DNA of 64,000 nt from an uncultured Oscillospiraceae bacterium (GTDB taxonomy: Bacteria > Bacillota > Clostridia > Oscillospirales > Ruminococcaceae): NCBI GenBank assembly GCA_934446355.1, contig CAKSEC010000003.1, forward strand, positions 157,544 through 221,543, in the 5' to 3' direction. Positions within the stretch are counted from its first letter, which is position 1. Every line of letters starts with the position of its first letter. Below, in pieces: positions 47,694 through 56,625 of the stretch. The notes beneath the pieces were generated by a model. It was given only the letters and a program-made list of their open reading frames with translations. It did no database searches and had not been told where the DNA came from. The position numbers and the translations under genes are program-made.

Positions 47694-49910
47694 ATGGCTA
47701 TCATAGTTCCCGAAAAATACACTGTCCCGCTGTACCTTTTCCATCAGGGGGAAAATTCTCATGCGTATGAGTTCTTTGGTTCGCACAGGGATACTCAGGG
47801 CGGAAAAAACGGCGCAGTCTTTAGAGTATGGGCGCCCAACGCACGCAGCGTGAGCGTCGTTGGCGACTTCGACCACTGGGACAGAGGCTGTCACCCGATG
47901 AACAAGATAAGCGACGGCGGTATCTGGGAACTTTTCGTTCCCGGAATTAAGCAATGCGATAACTATAAGTACAGCGTCGAGAGTCAGGACGGGCTGATAA
48001 AGCTGAAAGCAGACCCATACGGCTGCCATATGGAGCTTCGCCCGAATACAGCCACGAAATTCTATGACCTTGACGGCTTCAAGTGGACTGACGAGAAGTA
48101 TCTCGACCAGCTTCACAAGAAGAACATATACGACAGCGCAGCGAATATCTACGAGGTGAACGCAGGCTCATGGCGCAAGGACGGGGAGAATTACCTCAGC
48201 TACCGCCAGCTTGCTGACAAGCTTATCCCGTATGTCAAGGAAATGGGCTACACCCACATCGAACTTATGCCGATAGGCGAATATCCCTATGACGGAAGCT
48301 GGGGCTATCAGCAGATAGGCTACTTCGCCCCCACGTCGCGTTTCGGCACGCCGCATGATTTTATGGAGTTCGTTGACCGCTGCCATGCCGAGGGAATAGG
48401 CGTTATCATGGACTGGGTGCCTGCGCATTTCCCGAAGGACGCCGCTGGTCTTTACGAATTTGACGGCACAAGCTGCTATGAATATTCCGACCCGCTCAAG
48501 CGGGAGCACAAGAACTGGGGCACGCATATTTTCGACTGGGGCAAGCCCGAAGTACAAAGCTTCTTGGTGTCGAATGCGAACTACTGGATAGAAAAGTACC
48601 ACATCGACGGGCTTCGTGTTGACGCTGTCGCTTCAATGCTTTACCTTGACTATGACAGGCAGGGCGGCGAGTGGCGTCCGAATGCTTACGGCGGGCATGA
48701 GAACCTTGAAGCCGTGGCATTCCTGCAGAAGCTGAATGCGGCGCTGTTCCGCGAGCATCCCAACATTATGATGGTCGCTGAGGAATCCACTGCGTGGCCG
48801 ATGGTCACAAAGCCGGCGGATATCGGAGGTCTGGGATTCAACTTCAAGTGGAACATGGGCTGGATGAACGATATGCTCCGCTATATGTCGATGGACCCGC
48901 TTTCCAGACCGTATAATCACAATCTGGTGACATTCTCGTTCTATTATGCTTTCTCGGAGAACTACATTCTTCCGATATCGCATGACGAGGTGGTATACGG
49001 CAAGTGCTCAATGCTCGACAAGATGGGCGGACCGAGAGAGTTCCGATTCAACTCGATGAGGACGTTCCTCGGCTATATGACGGCGCACCCCGGCAAGAAG
49101 CTGATGTTCATGGGTCAGGAATTTGCGCAGTACAAGGAATGGAACTTCCAGACCCAGCTTGACTGGGAGGTGCTGGAGTTCGAGCCTCACCGCAAGCTGT
49201 TTGAATATGTGCGCGACCTGAACAAGTTCTACACCGACAATGCGCCGCTGTGGGAGTGCGACACGAGTTGGGAGGGCTTCCACTGGATATCCAGCGAGGA
49301 CAGCGCAAACTCCGTTATCGCTTTCCGCAGGATAGCGAGAAACAAGGACGAACTGATATGCGTATGCAATTTCCAGCCGGTAAGGCATGAGATATACGAG
49401 ATAGGCGTTCCGTACTATGCGGACTATGAGGAAGTTTTCACCTCTGACGCTGCAAAATACGGCGGAACGGGCGTGTTCAACGGCACGGTGACCGCAAAGG
49501 AAGAGCCTATGCACGGCGAGCAGTACCGTATGTCGATAGACCTGCCGCCTATGGCAGTGCTGTTCTTCAAGATCAAGAACAAGCGCAAGCCGCCCAGCCA
49601 GATGACTGAGGAGGAACTTGCGGAGGAGCAGAAGCGCCTTTCCGGAGAAAAGCAGGTCGAGGAAGAAAATCCTGCTAAGCCGGCAACAGCCGCACAGGTC
49701 GCACTGGACGCTCCGGTCGCACCTGAAGTGCCCGCAAAGACTGCGGGAGAGCCGGTGGAAAAACTCCCCGAAAAGGAAAAGCCACAGCATGAAAAGACTG
49801 CAGCCGCCGTTCCGGCAAAGGCTGCGGAGCAGAAAGCCAAAACCGCCGAAAAAGGCGATGATCATAAGGAAATCACGGCTCAAAAGGTCGGGACAGGAGG
49901 AAATATATGA
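47694..49910 (+). CDS. glgB: 1,4-alpha-glucan branching enzyme
   Basis: This 738-residue enzyme makes alpha-1,6 branches in glycogen. The N-terminal CBM48 domain (FRVWAPNARSVSVVGDFDHWD) precedes a GH13 barrel with IMDWVPAHFPKDA, GLRVDAVASML (nucleophile D310), MMVAEESTAWP (E363) and the C-terminal beta domain. After residue about 625 comes an unusual charged tail of about 110 residues rich in A, P, K and E. AGGAGG lies before the ATG. Its stop overlaps glgC by 4 bases (ATGA). First gene of glgB-glgC-glgD. Confidence 0.96.
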   Translation: MAIIVPEKYTVPLYLFHQGENSHAYEFFGSHRDTQGGKNGAVFRVWAPNARSVSVVGDFDHWDRGCHPMNKISDGGIWELFVPGIKQCDNYKYSVESQDGLIKLKADPYGCHMELRPNTATKFYDLDGFKWTDEKYLDQLHKKNIYDSAANIYEVNAGSWRKDGENYLSYRQLADKLIPYVKEMGYTHIELMPIGEYPYDGSWGYQQIGYFAPTSRFGTPHDFMEFVDRCHAEGIGVIMDWVPAHFPKDAAGLYEFDGTSCYEYSDPLKREHKNWGTHIFDWGKPEVQSFLVSNANYWIEKYHIDGLRVDAVASMLYLDYDRQGGEWRPNAYGGHENLEAVAFLQKLNAALFREHPNIMMVAEESTAWPMVTKPADIGGLGFNFKWNMGWMNDMLRYMSMDPLSRPYNHNLVTFSFYYAFSENYILPISHDEVVYGKCSMLDKMGGPREFRFNSMRTFLGYMTAHPGKKLMFMGQEFAQYKEWNFQTQLDWEVLEFEPHRKLFEYVRDLNKFYTDNAPLWECDTSWEGFHWISSEDSANSVIAFRRIARNKDELICVCNFQPVRHEIYEIGVPYYADYEEVFTSDAAKYGGTGVFNGTVTAKEEPMHGEQYRMSIDLPPMAVLFFKIKNKRKPPSQMTEEELAEEQKRLSGEKQVEEENPAKPATAAQVALDAPVAPEVPAKTAGEPVEKLPEKEKPQHEKTAAAVPAKAAEQKAKTAEKGDDHKEITAQKVGTGGNI

Positions 49911-51112
49911 ATCACATTAAAAAAGAGTGCGTTGCGATGCTGCTTGCCGGTGGTCAGGGAAGCCGCCTTTATGCGCTGACGCAGGAGATGGCGAAGCCCG
50001 CTGTACCCTATGGAGGTAAGTACAGGATAATCGACTTCCCGCTGTCGAACTGCGTAAATTCAGGTATCGACACGGTCGGCGTACTGACTCAGTATCAGCC
50101 GCTGGTGCTCAACGAATACATAGGCAACGGTCAGCCGTGGGGTCTTGACAGAGCGCACGGCGGAGTGCACGTACTCCCCCCGTATGAAACGGCGGCAGGC
50201 AAGGCGTGGTATTCCGGTACAGCTAACGCTATCTACCAGAATATCGGCTTCATTGACCGCTACAGTCCGGAATATGTTGTTATCCTGTCCGGCGACCATA
50301 TCTATAAGATGGATTACTCCAAGATGGTGGACTTCCACAAGCAGCATGAAGCTGACGCCACTATCGCAGTGCTTGAAGTTCCGTGGGAGGAAGCTCCCCG
50401 CTTCGGCATAATGAGCGCAAATCCCGACGGCACTATCTACGAGTTCGCAGAGAAGCCCAAGGAGCCTAAGTCGAACCTTGCTTCAATGGGTATTTATGTA
50501 TTCACATGGGCAAAGCTTCGCAAGTACCTCATCGAGAACGAAAACGACGAGGGTGCGACCAAGGACTTCGGCAAGAACATTATCCCTGCAATGCTCGACA
50601 ACAAGGAAAAGATGGTGGCATACCACTTCGACGGCTACTGGAAGGACGTTGGAACCATCGACTCGCTGTGGGAAGCAAACATGGACGTGCTCGACCCCAA
50701 GGTACCGCTCGACCTGCTTGACGACAGCTGGAAGATATACTCCAGAAACCCGGTAATGCCTCCGCATTACGCAGGCCCGAACAGCCAGATACAGAACTCT
50801 ATGGTGGCAGAGGGCTGCGAGATAAACGGTATGGTGGACTTCGCCGTGCTGTTTGCAGGCGTTGTCATTGAAGAGGGTGCGATAGTTCGCGACAGTATCA
50901 TCATGCCTAACACCGTCATCAAGAAGGGTGCAGTCATCGAATATTCCATCGTCGGCGAGAATTGCGTGATCGGCGAGGGCGCACATATCGGAGAACGTCC
51001 GGAACTTATCGAGGACAAGTCCCAGTGGGGCGTTGCCGTTATCGGACACAACGTCAATGTATCCGACAAGGCAGTTGCACCGCCAAAGGCAATGATTTCT
51101 AAGGACATATGA
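49907..51112 (+). CDS. glgC: Glucose-1-phosphate adenylyltransferase
   Basis: This 401-residue enzyme forms ADP-glucose from ATP and glucose-1-phosphate, the committed step of glycogen synthesis. It shows MLLAGGQGSRLYALTQEMAKPAVPYGGKYRIIDFPLSNCVNSG with the nucleotide loop, GTANAIYQN, VVILSGDHIYKMDY and the C-terminal left-handed helix repeats. Coupled to glgB by ATGA. In Firmicutes GlgC forms a complex with GlgD, encoded next. Confidence 0.97.
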   Translation: MNHIKKECVAMLLAGGQGSRLYALTQEMAKPAVPYGGKYRIIDFPLSNCVNSGIDTVGVLTQYQPLVLNEYIGNGQPWGLDRAHGGVHVLPPYETAAGKAWYSGTANAIYQNIGFIDRYSPEYVVILSGDHIYKMDYSKMVDFHKQHEADATIAVLEVPWEEAPRFGIMSANPDGTIYEFAEKPKEPKSNLASMGIYVFTWAKLRKYLIENENDEGATKDFGKNIIPAMLDNKEKMVAYHFDGYWKDVGTIDSLWEANMDVLDPKVPLDLLDDSWKIYSRNPVMPPHYAGPNSQIQNSMVAEGCEINGMVDFAVLFAGVVIEEGAIVRDSIIMPNTVIKKGAVIEYSIVGENCVIGEGAHIGERPELIEDKSQWGVAVIGHNVNVSDKAVAPPKAMISKDI

Positions 51113-51134
51113 GATAGGAAAGGAAGTTTTTGAT

Positions 51135-52259
51135 ATGGCAAGTATGGGCAATGTTTTAGGACTTATTTTTGCTAATATGCACGAAGAGAACCTCCCTGAG
51201 CTGACTAAGGCAAGAGCAATGGCGAGCGTTCCGTTCGGCGCAAGATACCGCCTTGTGGATTTCCCGCTGTCAAGCATGGTCAATTCCGGCATAACACAGG
51301 TGGGCATAATCACACAGGCTAAGTACTATTCACTGATGGACCACCTCGGAATGGGCAGTGAGTGGGATCTGGCAAGAAAGACAGGCGGTCTGCATATCCT
51401 GCCGCCCTATGGCAGAAGCGATAACGGCGTATACAGGGGCAGACTTGAAGCGCTCGCAGGTGCAGCAGAGTTCATTCACGAATCCGGCGCTGAATATGTT
51501 ATCATGTCGGACAGCAATGTCGTTGCGAATATCGACTTCAAGCCGATAATCGAGTTCCACGAGAAGAAGGGCGCAGACATCACCTGCGTATATGGAAGCG
51601 GCGTATATGAGGCGGACAGAACGTCAAAGTTCACCGTGCTGTGCGTTGACGAGAACGACGTTGTAAACGACGTGCTGTCAAGACCCTCGATAAGCGGCGA
51701 GGTGAAGCCCGCTCTGAACATTTATGTGACAAGGCGTGATTTCCTTGAGAACATAATCCGTGAGTCAGAGTGCCGCAGCCTTTACAGCTTTGAAACGGAT
51801 ATCCTCCAGCACAAGCTGCATGACTTCAAGGTTTACGGCTATAAGTACGAGGGCTATTATGAGATAATCGACGGCATGAAGACCTACTACAAGGCAAATC
51901 AGGAGATGATGGGCCGTGACGTGCGCCGCAACCTGTTCTCGCTTGACAAGCCTATCTATACAAAGGTAAGAGATGTCGCTCCCGCTAAGTACGGAATCGA
52001 CGCAAATGTCAAGGGCTCGCTCATTGCAGACGGCTGCATTATCGACGGCACTGTTGAGAATTCCGTGCTGTTCAGGGGCGTTACGGTAGGCAAGGGCGCT
52101 GTGATAAAGAACAGCATCGTTATGCAGGGAACAGTCATTGAGGAAAAGGCTGCGTTCATCAACGGCATTTCCGACAAGGACGTTACCCTCACAAAGAACC
52201 GCACCATCACCGGCTCGGCTGATTATCCGGTATTCATTACCAAGGGCGCATCAGTCTGA
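51135..52259 (+). CDS. glgD: GlgD subunit of glucose-1-phosphate adenylyltransferase
   Basis: This 374-residue paralogue of GlgC has a reduced active site: the N-terminal loop is VLGLIFANMHEENLPELTKARAMASVPFG rather than the GGxGxRL nucleotide loop. This is the known GlgD pattern, a regulatory or stabilising subunit that raises GlgC activity. The C-terminal beta-helix repeats are present (VKGSLIADGCIIDGTVENSVLF). AGGAAG before the ATG, 22 bases after glgC. A strong terminator follows. Confidence 0.94.
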   Translation: MASMGNVLGLIFANMHEENLPELTKARAMASVPFGARYRLVDFPLSSMVNSGITQVGIITQAKYYSLMDHLGMGSEWDLARKTGGLHILPPYGRSDNGVYRGRLEALAGAAEFIHESGAEYVIMSDSNVVANIDFKPIIEFHEKKGADITCVYGSGVYEADRTSKFTVLCVDENDVVNDVLSRPSISGEVKPALNIYVTRRDFLENIIRESECRSLYSFETDILQHKLHDFKVYGYKYEGYYEIIDGMKTYYKANQEMMGRDVRRNLFSLDKPIYTKVRDVAPAKYGIDANVKGSLIADGCIIDGTVENSVLFRGVTVGKGAVIKNSIVMQGTVIEEKAAFINGISDKDVTLTKNRTITGSADYPVFITKGASV

Positions 52260-52289
52260 TGATTTCTGCTGTATTGTAGGTACATAATT

Positions 52290-52324
52290 ATATTGAGGGG
52301 GCTTGCTCCCTCAATATTTTTTGC
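52290..52324 (+). terminator. Intrinsic terminator of the glg operon
   Basis: ATATTGAGGG (52290-52299) pairs perfectly with CCCTCAATAT (52308-52317), followed by TTTTTTG. Confidence 0.9.
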
Positions 52325-52342
52325 AAGATTATCAAAAAGGGC

Positions 52343-52371
52343 TTGCAAAAAATATAATGCTATGGTATAAT
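52343..52371 (+). promoter_or_regulatory. Sigma-A promoter of the aminotransferase gene
   Basis: TTGCAA (52343-52348), a 17-base spacer and TATAAT (52366-52371), about 95 bases before the start at 52471. Confidence 0.82.
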
Positions 52372-52470
52372 GAAGATAACAGCGGGAAAGCGGGGACGGT
52401 CAGTTTTTGGCAGAAGCCCTCGAAAAAGACGCATTTTTACTATAGACAATAATAAAGAGAGGTCGCTAAC

Positions 52471-53748
52471 ATGAACTATTCACAGATGAGCAAGGAACAG
52501 CTTCAGGCTGAAAAGACAGCGCTTGAACAGCAGTATGCAGATTACAAGGCAAAGGGCTTAAAGCTGGATATGTCCAGAGGTAAGCCGGCTCCTGAGCAGC
52601 TTAATCTTTCGCTGGATATGCTGCTGCACTGCCTTGACGGAGATTACAAGTCCAGCAACGGTATCGACTGCCGCAACTACGGCGTGCTCGACGGTATCCC
52701 TGAGGCAAAGGCTCTGTTTCAGGAAATGCTCGGCGTTTCCTCTGACGAAGTTATCGTCGGCGGTAACTCCAGCCTGCAGATGATGTATGATACGATAATC
52801 CGTGCAATGCAGCTTGGCGTGCTCGGCAGCGAGAAGCCGTGGTGCAAGTACGATCACGTGAAATTCCTCTGCCCTGCTCCCGGATATGACAGGCATTTCG
52901 CTATCTGTCAGGCGCTTGGCATTGAGATGATAAACGTTGACTACTGCGAGGACGGCCCCGATATGGACACGGTCGAGAAGCTTGTCGCTGAGGACGAGGA
53001 GATCAAGGGTATCTGGTGTGTTCCGATGTACTCGAACCCCACAGGTATCACATATTCCGACGAGGTAGTAAGACGCTTCGCAAACCTGAAGCCCAAGGCA
53101 AAGGATTTCCGCATATTCTGGGATAACGCATACTGCGTACATCACCTGTCGGAGGAGCACGACCACCTGCTGAACATCATCGAGGAGTGCAAGAAGGCTG
53201 GCAATCCCAACATGGTGCTTGAATTCACGTCTACCTCTAAGATATCGTTCCCCGGCGGCGGTCTGGCAGTAGTCGCTGCAAGCAAGGAGAACATCGACTT
53301 CATCAAGAGCCAGATGACATATCAGACGATAGGCTTCGATAAGCTCAACCAGCTTCGTCATGCGAAGTATTTCAAGAATTTCGAGAGTATCAGCGAGCAC
53401 ATGAAGCACCATGCGGCAATAATCCGCCCGAAGTTCGACGTTGTGCTGTATATGCTGGATAAGGAGATAGAGCCGCTTGGGATCGGCAAGTGGAACAAGC
53501 CCAACGGCGGTTACTTCATATCTTTCGACGCACTGCCCGGCTGCGCAAAGCGCATTGTATCCCTCGCAAAGGAAGCAGGCGTGGTAATGACCGGCGCAGG
53601 CGCTACATTCCCGTATGGCAAGGACCCCAAGGACAGCAATATCCGTATCGCACCGACATTCCCGTCAGTTGACGAACTTCGTCAGGCAATGGAGATATTC
53701 TGCGTTTGCGTAAAGCTTGCAAGCGTTGAGGTACTTCTCAGCAAGTAA
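52471..53748 (+). CDS. PLP-dependent aminotransferase, aspartate-aminotransferase subgroup Ic type
   Basis: This 425-residue fold-type I enzyme shows LDMSRGKPAPEQLNLS, NYGVLDGIPEAKALF, GGNSSLQMMYD, WCVPMYSNPTGITYSDEVV and the PLP lysine in FTSTSKISFPGGGLAVVAAS. The N-terminal SRGKP pattern marks the MocR-like/AspC Ic group, which uses aspartate or other amino acids. The start at 52471 follows AGAGAGGTCGC. Monocistronic between its own promoter and terminator. Confidence 0.93.
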   Translation: MNYSQMSKEQLQAEKTALEQQYADYKAKGLKLDMSRGKPAPEQLNLSLDMLLHCLDGDYKSSNGIDCRNYGVLDGIPEAKALFQEMLGVSSDEVIVGGNSSLQMMYDTIIRAMQLGVLGSEKPWCKYDHVKFLCPAPGYDRHFAICQALGIEMINVDYCEDGPDMDTVEKLVAEDEEIKGIWCVPMYSNPTGITYSDEVVRRFANLKPKAKDFRIFWDNAYCVHHLSEEHDHLLNIIEECKKAGNPNMVLEFTSTSKISFPGGGLAVVAASKENIDFIKSQMTYQTIGFDKLNQLRHAKYFKNFESISEHMKHHAAIIRPKFDVVLYMLDKEIEPLGIGKWNKPNGGYFISFDALPGCAKRIVSLAKEAGVVMTGAGATFPYGKDPKDSNIRIAPTFPSVDELRQAMEIFCVCVKLASVEVLLSK

Positions 53749-53770
53749 AAAGCGATAATTGAAATAATTA

Positions 53771-53814
53771 AGCGCATAATAGTCGGAGTAAGTCCGGCTG
53801 TTATGCGCTTTTTG
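53771..53814 (+). terminator. Intrinsic terminator after the aminotransferase
   Basis: AGCGCATAA (53771-53779) pairs with TTATGCGCT (53801-53809) with an inner GTCGGA/TCCGGC-type stem, followed by TTTTG. Confidence 0.82.
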
Positions 53815-53825
53815 TGTATAAAACA

Positions 53826-53848
53826 GGCTCAGCGCTATTCACTGAGCC
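53826..53848 (-). terminator. Hairpin ending the tRNA-like RNA transcript
   Basis: On the minus strand GGCTCAG pairs with CTGAGCC and is followed by TGTTTTA. It lies about 100 bases past the tRNA-like structure. Confidence 0.6.
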
Positions 53849-53950
53849 ATATTATACGTATTTTGAAAAGCTTCCCCATTCCGCTCCCTCGTCCGGCTGC
53901 CTGACGATACGGTAGTAACGATACAAGGTAAAAATGCAGATGTAACATTG

Positions 53951-54045
53951 CGGGGCGTGATTTGTAAAAGGGGATTCGAACCCCGTATGCGCCCGACATA
54001 CGCCATAGCTGCGGCTCATTCTCAGCCACTGGAGATCACGTCCAC
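53951..54045 (-). ncRNA. tRNA-like RNA downstream of the DIP1984-family gene
   Basis: Read on the minus strand, four stems make a cloverleaf-like fold. They are an acceptor-like CGTGAT/ATCACG (54040-54035 with 53961-53956), a D-arm-like GTGGCT/AGCCGC with a 7-base loop (54029-54011), an anticodon-arm-like GTATG/CATAC with a 7-base loop (54001-53985), and a T-arm GGGG-TTCGAAT-CCCC (53984-53970). It does not fit a normal tRNA: position 33 of the middle loop is not T, no variable region separates the last two arms, and no CCA is encoded. A tRNA mimic (Y-RNA-like) or decayed tRNA are the two readings. It starts soon after the stop codon at 54067. Confidence 0.5.
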
Positions 54046-54066
54046 TGCCGCCGGACTACCGTCTTT

Positions 54067-54525
54067 TCAAGGTTCAATAAGTTCTGTCGTCCAGTTTAGC
54101 TGCTGGATAAGTTCGTCCGTCTGACGAAGTTCCTTTGAAAGTGAATCGACCTGCTTTTGCAGGGAAGCCACGTCCACTGTGCTCTGTATCCTTATTTCGG
54201 CGCGTGAATATCTGTCCACCTTGCTGCTTGCCTGATCTAGGAAAGTCCGCATTATCGACGTTTCAAGCTTCAGGCGGTCGCGGCGGGCGAGAAGCTGTGT
54301 GAGCGTTTCGCCCTCATAGCTTACTGAACTGTTGGTCAGGTTTATGCGGTACATCAGATCTTCGAGGCGGGCAAGGCACTCGTTCAGTTCTTTCAGCAGG
54401 ACCTGCGGGTCCTCTGACGGGACTTCGCCCTCCTGAACCTTTGCATTGTTTTTCAGCCTTTCGGTAAGCTGGGATAGTCTTCGCTGGATATCTGAGCGTT
54501 CTGAAAGCGCAGAAGCAAGCTTCAT
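54067..54525 (-). CDS. DIP1984-family protein
   Basis: This 152-residue, almost wholly helical protein begins MKLASALSERSDIQRRLSQLTERLKNNAKVQEGE and contains LLKELNECLARLEDLMYRINLTNSS, LTQLLARRDRL and QQLNWTTELIE at the end, matching the DIP1984/septicolysin-like family. Function is not established; a nucleic-acid-linked role is suspected from neighbours in other genomes. The frame is open to 54603, but GAGGAGG lies 9 bases before the ATG at 54525. A tRNA-like RNA follows on the same strand and the Na/phosphate cotransporter precedes it by 13 bases. Confidence 0.85.
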   Translation of the reverse strand: MKLASALSERSDIQRRLSQLTERLKNNAKVQEGEVPSEDPQVLLKELNECLARLEDLMYRINLTNSSVSYEGETLTQLLARRDRLKLETSIMRTFLDQASSKVDRYSRAEIRIQSTVDVASLQKQVDSLSKELRQTDELIQQLNWTTELIEP

Positions 54526-54538
54526 ACTATAAGCCTCC

Positions 54539-56296
54539 TCAGTCCGGAAGAATATATTTCTTCTGGTAGTCGTTGAATTCGTCCATAAACTCTGAACGGT
54601 CAAGTTTTTTGAGTTCGTTCATGTATTCGTGAGTATCCATGCTGTTGTCGCTTATCTGGATAAGATATACGGCGATGTTCGAACAGTGGTCGGAAACACG
54701 CTCGAAGTTAGTCAGCAGGTCCTGCAGGATAAAGCCAAGTTCGATGGTGCACTTTCCGCTGCGCAGACGCTCGATATGGCGGGTCTTGAGGTCGCTGCGA
54801 AGCTGGTCGATAACGTCCTCAAGCGGCTCGACGCATTTTGCGAGCGCAACGTCCGACTTGATAAAGGAATTGATGGACATATCCAGAATTTCCTTTACGG
54901 CGTTTATCATGACGGTAAGTTCCTTGAGCGCCTGCTCAGAGAACTTTATCTTCTTGGAGTGCATTTCCTCTGCGGCTTCAATGATGTTCACCGCATGGTC
55001 TGAGATACGTTCAAGGTCGCCTATCGTGTGCAGCATACTGGACACGTTCTTGCTGTCGTTTTCGGAAAGGTCCTTGGAACTTATTTTGAGGATATACGAG
55101 CCGATTTTGTCCTCGTAGATATCTATGGCGTTTTCGTTTTCAATGACCTCGGTGCACTTCTTGGGGTCGAACTGCATTACGGCTTCAAGCGAGGTTTTCA
55201 GCGTTTCCTGCGTGAGGAGCGCCATTCTTATGCAGACGTTGCGGCACTGCTCGATAGCGACAGAGGGGGTCTTGAGCAGACGCTCGTCGAGCATGGGGGC
55301 TTCCTGCTTCTTCTCGCCGGGCTTGTCCCGAACAGTAAGGCAGGCGAGCTTTTCAAGCTGCTTCGTGAACGGCAGGAACACCAGAGTTGCGAGCACATTG
55401 AAGCAAGAGTGAATAATTGCGATACCGGTGGAATCAATAGCCACTTCCATGAAGCTGAAATCAATGAACGCATTGAGCAGATAGAACAGGCAAAGGAACA
55501 GCACCGTGCCTATACAGTTAAAGTAAAGGTGAACTATAGCAACTCTTTTTGCAGATTTGCTTGCGCCCACAGAAGCGATCAGGGCGGTCACGCAGGTGCC
55601 TATATTCTGACCGAGTATTATCGGCAGGGCAGAGGAATAGGTTATGCCGCCGGTAGACTGCGACACTGCCTGCAGGATACCCACGGAAGCTGACGAGGAC
55701 TGGATAACGGCAGTCATGACCGCGCCCATCAGTACGCCGAGCACGGGGTTCGAGAACATTGTCATTATCTGACCGAATTCAGGGATATCGGCAAGAGGCT
55801 TAACTGCGCCGGACATCATTTCCATGCCGAACATCAGCGTTGCAAATCCCAGCAGGATAAGACCTGTGCTGTGTTTTTTATCGGATTTGCAGAACATCAG
55901 CAGGATTATTCCGATAAGAGCGAGCACCGGCGAGAAATTCTCCGGCTTGAACGCCTGCAGTATACCGCCGCCCTCGACTGCGGTAAGGCTGAGCAGCCAG
56001 CTTGTGGCGGTCGTTCCGATATTTGCGCCCATGATAACGCCGATAGCCTGCGACAGCTTCATGATGCCGGAGTTTACGAAGCCGACAAGCATGACCGTGG
56101 TGGCTGACGAGGACTGTATCAGTGCGGTAACTCCCACGCCGAGCAGTACGCCCATGATGGGTTTTTTGGTCAGCTTTTCCAGCCACTTTTCGAGGTTACC
56201 GCCGGCAAGCTTTTCGAGCGAAGCGGACAGCGTGTGCATTCCGAAAAGGAACAGGGCAAGCCCTCCGATAAGAGTCAATACGTTTGTGATTCCCAT
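54539..56296 (-). CDS. Na/phosphate cotransporter with PhoU-like domain (NptA/YjbB family)
   Basis: This is a 585-residue protein with about nine membrane helices in residues 1-310, with two inverted Na/Pi repeats. Each repeat has a QSSSA motif: ALIQSSSATTVMLVGFVNSG and AVIQSSSASVGILQAVS, with GANIGTTATSWLLS and GQNIGTCVTALIAS following. The C-terminal about 230 residues are two PhoU-like helical bundles (DLERISDHAVNIIEAAEE, NFERVSDHCSNIAVYLI). It probably exports or balances phosphate. Promoter at 56372-56400. Confidence 0.93.
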   Translation of the reverse strand: MGITNVLTLIGGLALFLFGMHTLSASLEKLAGGNLEKWLEKLTKKPIMGVLLGVGVTALIQSSSATTVMLVGFVNSGIMKLSQAIGVIMGANIGTTATSWLLSLTAVEGGGILQAFKPENFSPVLALIGIILLMFCKSDKKHSTGLILLGFATLMFGMEMMSGAVKPLADIPEFGQIMTMFSNPVLGVLMGAVMTAVIQSSSASVGILQAVSQSTGGITYSSALPIILGQNIGTCVTALIASVGASKSAKRVAIVHLYFNCIGTVLFLCLFYLLNAFIDFSFMEVAIDSTGIAIIHSCFNVLATLVFLPFTKQLEKLACLTVRDKPGEKKQEAPMLDERLLKTPSVAIEQCRNVCIRMALLTQETLKTSLEAVMQFDPKKCTEVIENENAIDIYEDKIGSYILKISSKDLSENDSKNVSSMLHTIGDLERISDHAVNIIEAAEEMHSKKIKFSEQALKELTVMINAVKEILDMSINSFIKSDVALAKCVEPLEDVIDQLRSDLKTRHIERLRSGKCTIELGFILQDLLTNFERVSDHCSNIAVYLIQISDNSMDTHEYMNELKKLDRSEFMDEFNDYQKKYILPD

Positions 56297-56371
56297 AGAT
56301 GTTTCTCCTGTTTGTTCAGCAATCTTTCTTTATTGCCTCAGATTTAATATGTTTTTTTCCCATACATCATA

Positions 56372-56400
56372 ATTATACATGATTATTTGATAAATGTACA
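56372..56400 (-). promoter_or_regulatory. Probable promoter of the Na/phosphate cotransporter gene
   Basis: On the minus strand TGTACA (56400-56395, 4 of 6 matches), a 17-base spacer and TATAAT (56377-56372). Confidence 0.6.
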
Positions 56401-56406
56401 GAGGTT

Positions 56407-56413
56407 TGTCGAA
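56407..56413 (+). promoter_or_regulatory. Possible Spo0A box
   Basis: TGTCGAA, the core Spo0A-binding heptamer, followed by AA, lies between the cotransporter promoter and the spoIIQ-like gene. A 7-base match is expected by chance several times in 64 kb, so position is the only support. Confidence 0.3.
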
Positions 56414-56542
56414 AATTTTACGTAAATTTAATAATTATTTTATTACGTGTCAATAGTATCACCCTGCTGCGGGGCAGGTATACATTAATATAGACAAAAA
56501 CGTGAGGTTCAGGCAGTTTCTGTATTATTCTTTCTTTGAGCG

Positions 56543-56571
56543 GAATAAATGGAAATATTCCGGCTAAACTA
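56543..56571 (+). promoter_or_regulatory. Putative sigma-F-type promoter of the spoIIQ-like gene
   Basis: GAATA (56543-56547), 14 bases, then GGCTAAACTA (56562-56571). The -10 part fits the sigma-F pattern GGNNANAMTR at every position; the -35 fits 4 of 5. It lies 55 bases before the start at 56626. The remainder of 56297-56542 holds the opposing promoter and A/T-rich DNA, with no gene seen. Confidence 0.55.
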
Positions 56572-56625
56572 TGGTTGAGTTCAAACCACATCAGGCAGCA
56601 GCCTTGCTAAAGAAAGGAAAAGAAT

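Noticed and set aside
53951..54045. tRNA-Sec or another standard tRNA
   Set aside because: The acceptor stem is six pairs without CCA, the middle loop lacks T33, and the variable region is missing.
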